The notes: generated by a model from the sequence alone, not told the origin. Shown: positions 22,437 through 35,257, numbered from the stretch's first letter. The stretch: 64,000 nucleotides of DNA from Gonapodya prolifera JEL478 (GCA_001574975.1 KQ965791.1:72623-136622); one strand, 5' to 3'. Numbers and translations: made by a program.

Positions 22437-23320
22437 TAGTAGGAGTAGTGCAAAGTAAAAAACTGATAGTCAATATGAGAACTGGAGCGAGATGCAAACG
22501 ATGACGACTATTTCATATGACCATCAACACTTTGATCATCTCTAATTTCCATCACGAGAACTTTCAGCGCCTTTGAAATGGCAGGTCGTCAAAAGATTGT
22601 ATGTGAAACTTCCGGACACTTTCAGAGATCACATCACAGATGATCTACTGCAATCTTGCAGTAGCTTTTTGTGGTGGTAAATTGTAGATATAGCGCCTAT
22701 TTTGAAACCTCCACTCTGTACAGATCGCACAAAATGGATTTCCCTTGAAGTTCAATGGCTAACTATGGCCGACGCCTCTGATGTTTTTGAGCGAAAACGC
22801 TCATGTAGATACGAGCCGCGGCTCATATACCAGGTTGAAGGCAAATAAATGGATGCCACAGCATCCCTTTTTCCTCGTTGGTGAAAAAGCTCAACGCCTT
22901 GGTTTTCGGCTTGTTAATTTTAGCTCATAGAGGCATAAGAAAAAAAGTCGCAATGCAAACATTTTTCAGATCCATCTCTACGTCCACGTAAAAAATCACA
23001 AAATGTGACGAGTTGTTTGTTTCGATTCATTCAAAAACCACCCAGATTTGTGCTAAAGTTCATTTTGCCCAGAACCTGTAATTCGAAATAGAATGGAAAA
23101 TTCATTTTTCTATTACGACACTTGGATTTCGTGCAAAAATGTGCAAAATGTCTCAACCGATTAAATCGGGGAAACGGTGGTCAAAAATAACGATAATATC
23201 TTGACCTTTCGTTCTTTGATCCTATCATAAGAACAAAAGAGTAAGACAGTACATCATTGATCCAAGATTAAAAGATCACTGATCTTCTCACTGGATCATG
23301 ATCCGCATTTTCCTATGACC
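22437..23320. other. AT-rich spacer with palindromes, no gene
   Basis: Contains GATCACATCACAGATGATC near 22624 and a perfect 9-bp-arm hairpin, CTACTGCAATCTTGCAGTAG, at about 22646-22665. A last cluster sits near 23270-23310 (GATCACTGATC and GGATCATGATCC). No ORF with coding character is seen. Confidence 0.5.
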
Positions 23321-25000
23321 AACGCTGTAACATGAAGAGTATTTCTATTTAGACCAAAGTCCATCTTGGCATGCACAGCGAGCACCGTATCTCGACAGGA
23401 GAGCTTGGAAACGTATGTATGTAAGAGAAATGGGTTGAGGCGGCGTGGGGGAGTCGTTTGTGTTAGTGAAGGGACAAAGGTCTGATGACGTGTCACACCC
23501 CTGTACATCCCATGTTTCGCCCAGCTCTTTGATCACACGTAGCAATCTCAGTCGCGCTCTGCAAAATTAAAGACGTTGGTAGCTAAGTGACCTGTGTCCA
23601 CCTCAAACAACTTCAAGAAGAAAAAGCGATTAAACTTCCTCTATTCTCGCTATGCGCAGCGAGCCGAGAGGAGAGCTTGCAAAATGTATTTTTTAATACA
23701 AAGGAGTTGTGTCGGTGGGGAGTGGGGAGTGGCGAATGGGAAGTGGGGAGTGAAAATGGGGGGTATGATAAAGGCGTTTTGAAGTTGCGAGACTGTTGCC
23801 GACAAAATCGTCAACCACAGTCCATACGTGACGATTGGAGACGTGTCCTGCAAAAAAAAAGAAACTGCCGTTTGGTCTGCGCCGTGTCGCCTCTATCGTC
23901 GGTCGCCCAGCTCACGTATCACTGGCGACACTTCCTCCTTCGCTTCACCCTAGCGAGTCACGACAATACCACCTGCCTCGCGCAGACACCTTGCTCGCAA
24001 CTTAAATTTATTTGCTCCGTCCCTGCACACTTGTCAAAGGAGCAGGAGTCGCAAGTGACAAAGGATGGACAACGGGATGACATGCACCTAGGTGATGAGC
24101 GTCACCTTCAACTCCACTCTCCAGTCTCCACCCATTGAAAAACATTATCAACCTCCCAATATTCTCGCCACACTGGTCACACCATGACGAGAGGTTGCAA
24201 AAATAAACTTTCTCTGTTTTCTCACCGTGCGCAGCCAGCAAAGGGGAGCGCTTGTAAACGTAATTTTGTAGAAATGGGGTGAGGCGGTTGGTGAGTGGGA
24301 TTCGCGAGTGATATGGGGGGACAAAGGTGTCGACATCCGGCGATTCTGAAATCTATTCAGCACAGTGTTTCAATTACTTGAAGTAATTACTGCTGCGAAC
24401 TGCAAAATCATTTATATTTGGCTTCTAGTTGACCTGCATCCACCTCAACAACTTCTTCACGCAAGCAGTCATAAATCTTAAACTCCCTCTATTTTCACTA
24501 TACACGGCGAGCCGAGACAAGAGCTTGGCAACGCATATAATTTGTACGTAAAAGAAAGGGTTTGAGGCGGCTTGGGGTTGGGAACCCGTGTGATGAAAGG
24601 TGGACAAAGGGATGTCGCGAGTCAAGGGTTATAAAGGCGTGATGACGTAACCAACACAGTTCCGATTCCAGGATTCAAGGCTTCGTGGTCAGTACGTGGA
24701 TTCAAACACGTGTAGTAACTAAAACCGCGTACTTCAAAAGAACGAGATATGGGTCCGCCCCGGTTCTCGTTATCAGTCATCGGAAAACCAATCCACAAGA
24801 CCCGACACAACTTCCTCCTTCACTTGCGACATCACGACACAATCACCTGCCTCGCGCAGACACTTGGCAGGCGCTTTTCCGATTTCACGCAATTACCTCG
24901 TACCTCGCATCTCGCACCGTCTTCGCATATACTCACAAAGGAGTGTCTTCGCCCGTCTTGGCATCTTCGCCGCACAAGGAAGGGTGACTGCGCCACATGA
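23320..25000. repeat. diverged tandem repeat, two units of about 0.85 kb
   Basis: Landmarks recur at offsets of 830-875 bp. An 85-bp core (CAGCGAGC... GAGAGCTTGG... TTGAGGCGGC) near 23365 reappears near 24222; its variant near 23655 reappears near 24493. CTGCAAAATTA/CTGCAAAATCA before CCACCTCAA-CAACTTC occurs near 23564 and 24396, and ACCTGCCTCGCGCAGACAC near 23971 and 24845. Each unit therefore holds two related cores. A palindrome AATTACTTGAAGTAATT lies at 24372-24388. No coding content is recognised; the block ends just before the deacetylase gene. Confidence 0.6.
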
Positions 25001-25114
25001 ATGGGCACTGGGGTATATCTAGCGAACGTTTTTGCCAGTCTCGATCCGAACCGTCAAAGGAACCCTCAGTAAAGAGTCTTCATGACTGGATACAACATCG
25101 TTCCGTACCCAGCA

Positions 25115-28100
25115 ATGAGGACCACACACCGACATAACAATCGAAGAGCGAATCACACGCTGACTCTCCTCTCCCCATCAACCACCGCCTTTGCTCTCGT
25201 CGCTCTCGTCGCCATGGTTCTAGCACCGATCCCGCTCGCCCACGCACAAACTCAGACACCCACGCAGCTCTGCTCGCAATTACAGGCAACGTACGGATGT
25301 GTGTACCCGCAGAGCACGGGGACTGAAGCGTGAGTTGGTCTTGGCGGGGCGAGGGGTGTCTTCGCCGATCACGACTTCGGAGGTGAATAACAAAGGATGC
25401 CCGCACCCCCCCCCCCCCCGCACCGCAGCACATGGGGCAAGCTCACCAACCCAACGATCCAAACGCAATGGACATCCAACGACTGCGACACGCTGACGGA
25501 CAACGACAGCATCATATGCCCAAACTTGGCTTCTGCGTACGGGATCTCTGTCGTCAAAGGGGCTGTAGCGAGTTGGGGGACGATTACGCAGTACACGGCG
25601 GCGTGGAGCTACTGGAATAGCAGTGATTGCGCGTCGGTGAGTGGCTGGCTTCTTGTGTGGTGTGAGTGCGTGGGCTGGGTGGGTGACTCAGCACCCCCTG
25701 CTGCTAGTTGATCCCAGCGACATCCTCGTCCTCGTCCCGTGCCATAACGACAACGACGACCGTGCGTGCCGTCACGACAACGACGACCGTGCGTGCCGTC
25801 ACGACGACGACGACCGTGCGTGCCATCACGACTACGGTGACGACCACCCGGAATGCGGCAACGACGACTACAGCAGCTGCTGCATCTTCACCGACAAACA
25901 CGCGCACATCCACAGCGTCGCCCATCAACCAGAGCGCCGTATCGACGCTCAACACGTTCAAGATCGCGAATCGCGTGCTGCTCATCTCGATCACCGGTGG
26001 AACGTATGAAGGTGCGGTGGTCTTCACTTCCCTGTCTCATCGGCACCTCTCTAACTTCTCTTCTCCCATCTCCCTTCTCCTCCTTATCCCTTTCCTCTTC
26101 ACCCAGCCGCCCCAATCGCCGGTCTCAAAGCATACGCCATCCCCTACACCCTCTCAATCGGCTTACCCTCGTCCCTCGTCGACGCTCAGGGTAGACCGCT
26201 GTACAGCCTCGTCGTGTTCGCGACCTCGGCGGCTGTCACCGCCTTGACGGCTCCTCAAGTCAAGCTCGTAAGTCCTTCTGTCCTTATCATTTTGTTCCGA
26301 CGGACCACCAACCCCCCCATCCGATTAGCTCGAAACCTACGAATCAACATACCGCGTCCGCCGCGTCGTGCTGGGCACCTTCCCCTCTCCCACCGACGGG
26401 ACGGCCGCTGTCGGGGCGGGAACAGGAACCACCGAGGCGGTTTCCCTGGACTCCACCTTCGCAGCACTTGCGGGATTGAAGACCTCGGGGGCCGTGGATA
26501 CGAGTGGGTGAGTTTTTTGGGGGGGGGNNNNNNNNNNNNNNNNNNNNNNNNNNNNNNNNNNNNNNNNNNNNNNNNNNNNNNNNNNNNNNNNNNNNNNNNN
26601 NNNNNNNNNNNNNNNNNNNNNNNNNNNNNNNNNNNNNNNNNNNNNNNNNNNNNNNNNNNNNNNNNNNNNNNNNNNNNNNNNNNNNNNNNNNNNNNNNNNN
26701 NNNNNNNNNNNNNNNNNNNNNNNNNNNNNNNNNNNNNNNNNNNNNNNNNNNNNNNNNNNNNNNNNNNNNNNNNNNNNNNNNNNNNNNNNNNNNNNNNNNG
26801 GGGGAGGAAGTCTCGACGAAGACACTAACACTGACGCCCCCCCATTAAGGTCACCTACCTCCCTCCTCCTGAACCACGTCTGGATCGCATGGGGCACGCG
26901 CGGAGTCTTCCAGGGGAATCGGAGGGTGGTATTGCAGTGTCAGGTGGATGATGTGCTGTGAGTCTTTCCTGTTCCAACACTTCCCGTCTGGGACGACGCG
27001 GCAGTTCCCGGTTCCCGGCGCACAAAGAAGGCAGAAGGCAGAACTCACGCGGTTTTTGGTTTCCCAACCCGCAACCCTCAACCCCGCAACCTTCATCCAC
27101 CCTCCGTCTCGTTCATCTCACCCCCCCTCATTCCCACCACCCCCGACCCAGTCTGGGCACCGAAAATTACTTCGACGCCAACAAGATCTTCCGCATCCGC
27201 GCCGAGGACTTGCAGCAGATCTACGCGTGGCAGGATGATTTGAATACGCGGTTGCCCGCTGGTGCGTACTACTCCCTCTTCGGGGTTTCGGGGCGGAAGA
27301 GGAAGGCTGACATTTGTTTTGGTGGCGCATTGTAGGATCAGCGTTCAAGCTTGAGTTCGCGTTCAACGGTGAGTTTCTCCCATGTCACGGATGCAATTCT
27401 CAATCACTCACCCCCACCACGTCAACGTCTCAGGAAACGGCATTCTCGAAAACGCGAGCTCGCCGCTGCTTATCAACGTCAACACCGGTACGTGTTTTGG
27501 CCTTGCCTTGCCTAATTCCCTTCCCTTCCCCTTCTCGCATCGTGATTCGCCTTCACTTCCCCACGACCCTTCCTCCCCACCCCGCACCCACCACAGAATC
27601 AACCGTCGCCCTTGACTACAAGAAAGTTCCCGGCACGGGCACTAACCGTTGGCCCGCCTCTTTCTCCACCGCATGGACCGGTCTTACTGCCGGTGAGTTT
27701 GCTTCGTTCTCCCCACCCGCGAAGTTAGACTGGTTTAACGCAGTGTTGGTGTGGAAATAAAAGACCCCCTGTTCGCCTTCCTGACGGCATCCCAGGCGAA
27801 CCAGAACCGCGTCAATTGGGTCACGCATACGTTCACGCACGAGAACTTGGACGACGCTACCACGTGAGTTTGTATCGTACGGGGGTTTGGGTCTGTGGCG
27901 CTCGAACTGATAACGTTTGGACTCGCGCGGGGGACAGGTACGACGTCACGTGCGAGATCCAGACGAATGTCAAGATGGCTCAGCAGCTGGGACTTGTCGG
28001 GAAGGCATGGTGGTCGCCAAACTCCATCGTCACGCCCCAGATTTCCGGTACGTTGTCTCCTCCATTCCTTCCTTCCTCCCTTCCTCCCGTCCCTCCTTCT

Positions 28101-29233
28101 GCCGTCTCACCATCACCCCCTCCCACCCCCACACAGGCCTCTTCAACGGCGACACCCTCGCCGCGCTCACCGCACAAGGGCTGACCACGGCCGTCGGGGA
28201 CAACTCGCGCGCCAACCTCGTACCCGCCGACAAGTACCAGTTCTGGCGGTCCAACACCAGCACGTCGAATTACAACGGGTACACCGTGATCCCCCGATCC
28301 CCGACAGAGGTGTACTACACTTCGGATACGGTGGACCAGAACGTGCAGATTTATAATACGATTTATGGGACCCAGGTGAGTTTGGTTTGGGGGTTGGGCG
28401 GAGGGTTGGGGAAGGGCATAGTGGACTGAAGTTGCGACTTTAAAAGCTTGGAACGTCGACCTGGGCTCAAATTTTGGAGCGCGAGAACGCGAGGGTCATT
28501 CCAATGCTGTTGGGTTTCAGACACGACCCGCACATGTGAGTTGTGGCCCTCTACTTCGGGTGGGAAATTCAAACTGACGATGTGTGGGATATAGGTTCCA
28601 CCAGGCCAACTTGAGGAACATCGACCAGGTAAGGCGGCCGCCCCGTTTCCCCAACACGCTTTGACTCACATTGACTTCCCCTTCGCCCAAAGCCCTCCGT
28701 AACTATCGGCTCCAAAACTGGCCGCCTGTCGATTCTGCAGCAGTGGGTCGAGAACGTGCTTGCCAAGTACACTAGCTTGGTGTCGTGGCCGGTGCAGAGG
28801 TGAGTGTAGAGTTGGAAAAGTCAAGATATCGTCGCTGACAATTGAAAATATTCGGGACGATAGCATGCGGATGGACGACTTGGCTGTTTTGTACCGGTGA
28901 GCCTCGAACCTCCGAGCAGGCACTTTTCACGTCATGCACACGACTGACATCGTACTGCACCCGTGACCACCAATCTTCAGCGACCGCCTCGCCCGTGAAA
29001 CCTGCTCCATCAGCACCTCCTTCACCGTCACGTCCAGCGTACTCACCACCATTTCCATCTCAACCGTCAACGCATGCAAGGTCGGCGTCACGCTTCCTCT
29101 CGGGTCCATTCCCAGCGGCACGGGCCCGTGGACTACGGAGAAGATCGGCAACGAACCCATGACGGTGTGGGTCAACATGGCGGCAGGATCGACTGCGAGC
29201 ATTCCGTTGACGGGAGGGGTTGCGTGGGCGTAG
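25115..29233 (+). CDS. agd3: secreted Agd3-like polysaccharide deacetylase (CE18 type), interrupted by an N gap
   Basis: Likely deacetylates an amino-sugar exopolysaccharide at the cell surface, as Agd3 does for galactosaminogalactan in Aspergillus. ATG 25115 gives a basic N-terminus and a hydrophobic core, LVALVAMVLAPIPLAHAQ, a signal peptide. A Cys-containing module (SDCASLIP) and a Ser/Thr linker with 9-residue repeats follow. A beta-rich domain comes next, broken by the N gap 26528-26799. The deacetylase core has CQVDDVLLGTENYF (catalytic Asp pair, exon ending near 26957), VNWVTHTFTHENLDDAT (metal-binding H-T-F-T-H, near 27820), a long exon with AQGLTTAVGDNSRANLVP, and FHQANLRNIDQ (near 28595). 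The end is GGVAWA, stop 29231-29233. At least a dozen short introns. No GPI-anchor signal is seen at the end. The natural substrate in this organism is unknown. Confidence 0.8.
25740..25850 (+). repeat. 27-bp tandem repeat in the deacetylase linker
   Basis: About four copies of a 27-bp unit encode TTTTTVRAV-type nonapeptides. The product is a Thr/Val-rich, probably O-mannosylated spacer between the N-terminal module and the enzyme domain. Unit identity is high, so copy number may vary between strains. Confidence 0.8.
26528..26799. other. assembly gap (272 N)
   Basis: Unknown bases flanked on both sides by G runs. It falls in the middle of the Agd3-like gene, after LKTSGAVDTSG and before TSLLLNHVWIAWGTRG. 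Confidence 0.99.
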
Positions 29234-29473
29234 ACTGGAGACGTTTCGAGCCGTTGCCATTGGGAGATTCTTCACTCTACTGGTTGCACGCGGCGAACTT
29301 TTTTCTAGACACACTCATCAGTTTTTGAAAATAACTTTCTTGTAACACTGAGTCAACTGTAAAATAATAACCAACAACGATTTTGCTTTGAAATCTTATC
29401 GCTCATCGTTGCTGCTGTGGCCTCACCCTCAACTTCAGTCGGCTTCAAACTTCCCGACTCAAACACAGACACG

Positions 29474-30734
29474 ATGGCACCCAAGTACACGCCCCCGACA
29501 GCCAAAGAGGTACGACTCGTCCTCATCTACCAATCAATCCCACTATTCCTACGTTTCACCGCGCGGCATGATAGCTCGCCGAGTACAACACTGCATTCTA
29601 CGCACTCCTTCACGAGACCGCCAAGCGGGACGGGAATCTCGTGGGGAGAATACCCCTCGTGACAAAACAGGACGCGGATCCGTTGCAGAGGAAGCTACTC
29701 GAGAACACGGAGGCTGATGGAAGGCCAGTCGGTGTTGGTGAGCGGAGTTGTCTGAAAAGGGAAGTTGAAGCGAGTGCTAACGAGCACCACACCGTGGTGC
29801 GTACATAGGGCCGACGACAAGTGAGTTGCAAGAGACATCCGAAAAACAATGAATCCAAGCTGTGACACTCGACCCGACCCAAGTGTTCATGCAGAACCTG
29901 GAGCTCAGCAACCTCTTCAGTCAAGTTTTGCACTACATCAACTTGAAGAGTACACTTGCGGCGAGGCATAAGGAGGTATGTTGCTAACGTTGGAACTATT
30001 CGACTCTCTCACGAACACTGACAACTTCTGGCGTTCAGATCGCGATTTTGCTCACAGCGCGTGAGTTCCGTGCATGCCGTGGCGATAGCAAGGTTTAATA
30101 AACTGATTTCGATGACAGGATTCTGGTCTTCTGATTTCGAGTGGTGAGTGATTGACGAGCTAGAACCAAAGAAAGTAACGTATTGCAAACCCCACAGTAC
30201 ATTCACATCCATAGGTACGGTGAGCACTCGCATCCTTTCTCGATTCTCCTTGTCGTGATGAGGCTCAACTATCTCGCCAGCTCACGCCCCTGCTGCTCGC
30301 CTTGCTGGAGTGTCCGAAGCTGCGATCGAAGCCATCAGGCAAGGCCGCACACCACCAGCAGGGTCCCTCAGGGATGACGAAAGGCCTCTGTATGAGCTGG
30401 TATGGCAACTGTTGAATAACAAGAGGGTCGATGAGTAAGTGTGACCGGAAATGGGTGCGCCTTGCCAAAGATTTTGGAGAATTTGACAATGGAAATCTTG
30501 TCTTGCAAAAGCGCAACATTCAAGCAATGTATGGAGGTCTACGGTTCCGTGACGCTCTTCGAGACCATTGTTATCACCGCTTATTATTGGTGAGGTTTTC
30601 GACAAGGTAGTACAGTTTCACAAAGACTTGCAAGTTGACGTTCTTTCCCCCGCTGCAGTATGGTATCTCTCTGCCTCAACCTGGACGAGCTTCCATTGCC
30701 GCCAGGAGCGAAGGATACGCTACCAAAGCTTTGA
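29474..30734 (+). CDS. carboxymuconolactone decarboxylase-like (CMD) family protein
   Basis: Helical protein of the AhpD/CMD superfamily. ATG 29474 begins MAPKYTPPTAKE; seven or more short exons follow. Family landmarks in order: FALLHETAKR-like N-terminal helix (AFYALLHETAKRDG), LVGRIPLVT, IAILLTAR, FWSSDFEWYIHI (the W-x-x-x-x-E-W-x-x-H core), AHAPAARLAGVSEAAIEAIR with G-R-T-P-P, DDERPLYELVWQLLNNKRV, and the final YGSVTLFETIVITAYYCMVS with ELPLPPGAKDTLPKL. The redox C-x-x-C of AhpD is absent, so it groups with decarboxylase-like or uncharacterised members. Substrate is unknown. It follows the deacetylase on the same strand by 240 bp; no functional link is evident. Confidence 0.8.
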
Positions 30735-32661
30735 TCCTTCACCATGACCAAATATTGAAAGCCACTAAAGCAACAGTTCTACAATTTGAACAAGAAACGA
30801 TCTGAAAGTTTGAAAAATCGTGTAAAATTCCCAGGTTCGAAGTTCCGAAGGAGTGGAAGACCGTGGAGTGTAAAAAACCAGTGATGTGACAGGTTCCCAA
30901 CTGACACGGGTCACTGCCGAAGCGGCAGTCAGCGGAATAGAGTGGATGCACTAATTCAGAGGTGAAAGTCATCCAGGAGCAGAAGTATCGGACCTACTGT
31001 GGTAGAAACCCATTCGCAGTCCATAAAGGCTCTTACTAACTCCATCATCCACAAAATTTTATAGCACCATGAAACAGTGGCTATAGGAGTGTGTGCTCCG
31101 ATGTGCGGCGGCGACCGATGGCCTCGCCAGTCGGCTAGATTCATGGACCACTCTCTTTGGGTTGTTGGACAACACGATCGGAGAGAATTGGAGTCGGTAA
31201 ACTTGCTTTACACGGTATCGGTGATATCGGTGATGCTATTCCAGCACAAATCAGGCGATCGGATGTCGTAAAGTATTGAAATGGTCGTCGCGATTGACGT
31301 CCTTCCGGCACCATGTTCCACACCAGCGACGCGGTAGCGACTCTCGAATTTTCCATAAAGTGAAAAGTAAGAGCCATCTCACATGCGCACGTTAGTTTTT
31401 ATTTCTGAATTCAAATGTCGTACGGTCGGAGCTCGAACAATGTGATATTCGAGCACCTTTTTGACCCTCAGTCTCGCACATGATCTCCAATGAGGACAAC
31501 GTATTGATTGCAAGCTTTTACGAGAGGGCTGCTGACCGCTCGACCCTTACTTCGAGTTCATAGTCTCAGTGCATGAGTTCAGAACACTTTTTCTCCTGAA
31601 AACCATTTGCTCATCGCGTTGTGTTGGGGGCCCTTTCCGTCTGGTTAGCAGTTCGTTGACCGCTGCAGGTGTCGTCACACAATCAAGGGTGATCCAGTAA
31701 CAGCCGCGCTTCATGTCGGAAGGATCAAACATACTTCCGAGGACCTGTTTTTCCGCTGCAACGCTCAAGCGACACATCCACAGATTCCACGCTGAGGTTA
31801 TGTCCTCAACCACGTTCGCTCCATACTCAACTCCGGCATGATACCATTCTCATTGAATCAACTCAACCTCTTCCGCGCTATCATCATCGCCGCGGCCAAG
31901 GACGAAACGCGATGTGTCGGAAACTACCACTTCGGCAATTGGAAGGAGTACTGTAGACAGATGCCATATATACTGGTTCCAGTAATATTCTGAAATTTGA
32001 AATGTATTTCACGTAATACCTCCTTGCCATTTGCAAAGTCGGGCCTTGTGCTCACCTGTAGCGAATCACGTCACCACGTCATCATCGTAACTGCAAAAGT
32101 TCTAATCTACCTCTCCACGCAGAGCAAGCGCTCTTGCTAACATAGTATCGTTCGGACACCTTTTCGGCCGTGACTTCGACGTGGCGTGAGGCAGGGGGAC
32201 GTTGCCGACACGAGCTATGGGAAGCGACCGCTTCCTACATACAGTTGAAGCACAAATGACTCATGCATCCGTCTTGGAAGGCAACACGCCAACGTCTATG
32301 GTCATTCGGTCGTGGATTTACTGTGATACAAATCACCACACCGGGCAAGAAATCTGCTGTGATTTGCCGGGCAAGTGGTTGTGTCGAGGGAGAGCAGTTC
32401 ATAGGTTTTCACCATGTCTCCTCGCGCAAGTAAAAGTGACACGACGCTCGTGAGGTCAGCCAGAAGTCCGCGAGACGGCAAGACGGCGAGACTGCAGAGA
32501 GACTAAATCTGTCGTGTATTATCCGCGGCACGGCAGACTCCATATTTACCAAGCTTGTCCGAGGTTTGCAAGGAGTTCAAGGGCCACAGCAACCGAGACC
32601 AAAGGATCCTCATTTTTGCAGACGGACGTGAATCGAAGCCCCAAACCCTCCCTTAATTCGG
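30735..32661. other. intergenic, no recognised gene
   Basis: About 1.9 kb with scattered short ORFs. The best is a minus-strand frame at 31547-31813 of 88 codons, with no recognisable motif. No repeats or RNA genes are evident. Confidence 0.45.
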
Positions 32662-34723
32662 ATGGCCGCCCAAACACAGGAAGCATCCACGGCACCTGCC
32701 ATCGACGACCCGGCAACGACTCTGGACCAACTTATCTCGCAAGCCCGACCGACAAAGTCGAAATTGGGGAGGTACAGGAAGCTTTCGGACAAAGCATCTG
32801 TCTTTGTCAGTCCGATTACGTTAGGTTCGTGGTGCTGTGGCGATTGACGGCGCAATTGAAATGATATCCCTCATGCGACTGAGCGACGAGTATGTTCGTT
32901 CAACAGGCACGATGACGTTCGGCCAAGGTACGCTTGCTTTTGCGAAATAAAAGAGAGAAGTGCCGCCACAGTGATGGATTCTGTCTTATCGGTGCAAAGC
33001 TTGGGATGCGGCGTTTGGAACTTGTCCCAAAGATGAAGCCGAGAAGATATTCAATTACTACGTTGACGTGGGTGACGTTCAAGAAAATTTTGCAATTCGT
33101 CCTTTGATTCGAAGATTTTGGTGTGCGAAGATGGGTGGGAACATCATCGATACAGCGATTCAGTCAGTAAGCCAGATCATCGTGAAGCAAACCTTAGTTG
33201 CAGAAAGGTCAACTGAAGCTTACACCTTTATACAGCTACCAAAACGGAGAGTCGGAGACGTGGCTAGGCGTATTCATGGCCAAGAGGGGATGCCGTGATT
33301 CGCTTGTCGTCGCCACCAAGTTTTCTGGTCTCGTGAAAGACGGCTTCCACGACGTCAACAATGAGGGAAACGCGAGGAAAAACATGATACTGAGCATTGA
33401 GAGGAGGTGAGAGCGACGACGTTCATTCCTCACCCGTCGGCCAGTGAACAAAGATAACAAAACCAAAACTCTCCCCTCATTAGTCTGAAACGCCTTCAGA
33501 CCACATACATCGACATATACTACATCCACGTAAGTCCACCGTAAAAGCACTTCCATAAAGTAGCTTTTTCACGAGGGTAACCGTCGACAGTACTGGACAT
33601 ATCTCGCGTCACCTGAGGAAGTGATGTCGACATTCCACTCCCTCGTCATGCAAGGAAAGGTCCTCTACCCCGCCATCTCAGATGCGCCCGCTTGGGTGGT
33701 TGCGAAGGCAAATATGCTCGCGGAGCAAAAGGGATGGACGCCGTTTGTGTTGTATCAGGGTCAGGTGGGTCGGTATTCTGTCCGCCAATGAAATGCGAGA
33801 CACTTCATGACGTTTTCACAGTACAATCCTGGGACACGGGACTTGGAGCGGGAAGTGCTGTGAGCAAAAAGCAAAAGCTGCCGTTTCTCGAAAGCGTCAG
33901 ACTGAGTAGTGTAATTGGACCATATCTTTAAGGCCCATGTGCCTCGATTTTGGAATGACTGTCACGCCTTGGGGTGTCATGGGTGGTGGTAAGGTCAGTG
34001 AAGTCATACCTTACGGCACTTTAGGAACTCTCCGACAAAAAATTCGGTACTCTAGTACACAGGAAAGTACAAGCGTGGAGATACCGACAAAGAAAAAGGG
34101 TCTCGCAGTGTGGTAAAAATGACGGAGAAGGTGGGTGACCGTTATGCAATAAAATTCAACGCTAGAACAATCTTGAATCGTATACAGGACTTCGAGATAA
34201 CTGCAGTGTTGGAACGGATTGCACTTAAACATCAATGTTCTTCGAGCCAAGGTGGGCATCCGAATTACATGCCTCACTACCATTGATAACTGGTTTGTTT
34301 GTCATGTGCCTGGACATCTTAACGGCATCACAAAAGTATGCATAGCGTGGGTTTTGGCACAGAGAAGAATCAACACCGTCATTCTGGGACAAAGAACCCT
34401 CAAACAACTTCAGGTGAGAATATGAGGTTCGCCTTCGAATACCTGCGTATCTTATTCAAAGGGTTTGTAAAACAGGACAACATCGCTGCCCTCGATGTCG
34501 ATCTGGACAAAGAAGACCTTGCAGCAATTGGTGACGTCACCGCGTTTGATGTTGGGTTCCCGCACAACTTCCTCGGTGAGGGCTGCAGCTTTGAGCCTTA
34601 GCGAGATGAGTCTGAAATCCATCTCACTTCCCCCAAGGTGGCACGCGGTGGGAAGAGATTCGAACATCCAAAATGGCGAGCAAGGTTTGGGACGAACTAG
34701 CTCCGACAGTAACATCCAAATGA
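32662..34723 (+). CDS. aldo-keto reductase, aryl-alcohol dehydrogenase (AAD) type
   Basis: NADPH-dependent oxidoreductase of the AKR9/AAD kind, acting on aldehydes or ketones in the cytosol. ATG 32662; about eleven exons. In order: VSPITLG joined to TMTFGQAWDAAFG, TCPKDEAEKIFNYYVD, GGNIIDTAIHYQNGESETWLG (catalytic Asp and Tyr), DSLVVATKFSG (catalytic Lys), LKRLQTTYIDIYYIH (catalytic His), VLYPAISDAPAWVVAKAN, PMCLDFGMTVTPWGVMGGG, and the nucleotide-binding end AWVLAQRRINTVILGQRTLKQL. All four catalytic residues are present once introns are removed. The last exon is reached by splicing from NFLG at about 34576 to GTRWEEIRTSKMA, stop 34721-34723; without that intron the frame would stop at 34601. 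The gene appears intact. Confidence 0.8.
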
Positions 34724-35257
34724 ACTAATAACATAGCCATGTTCAATGTATCAAGGCTTGAAAAAAAAGCAGTACAAATGTTTTAGACCGATTGTTTCGC
34801 CAGAAAATAAGTGATATATGTGCGCTCTCGACGAGAAAGCTTGTTCCTCCAACCCCATGAGGTCACTAAAAAGTTGCGACAGGTCATCTGAAACATGATG
34901 ATGGCTCAGAAAAATGTCCCTTTCAGGCCTGCGTACTGGTATTTCGTGTTATTTGATCTTTGGGTCAAGACATGATTATATCCTATATATAACCACTTTT
35001 GCGTACCATCTGCTTGACTCATAGTCAGCGGTTTGTCACTTGGACGACGTCGCATTGCACGGTGAAGGACTAGTTGCGAAATGTGTCCAGTTGACGTTTT
35101 TGCGACCGGGACAAACACCCTTTCACAAAAAAAAAAGTTGTAACGTCATTACTACAATCAACTGGGAATTCCACTTGGTTTCACTCATTATCAAACCAAT
35201 CTTCCGCTCCAAAAGCTCAGCTTCAACGTACTGCGTCAAATCGCAAAACAAATTACT
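34724..35257. other. intergenic between convergent genes
   Basis: Separates the 3' ends of the reductase (plus) and the DUF2306 gene (minus). Nothing recognised apart from an A10 run near 35130. Confidence 0.45.

Noticed and set aside
18430-23310. CRISPR-like or classical transposon reading of the GATCAC clusters
   Set aside because: Spacing is irregular, there are no repeat-spacer arrays, and no transposase, integrase or reverse transcriptase reads nearby; only the palindrome observation is kept.
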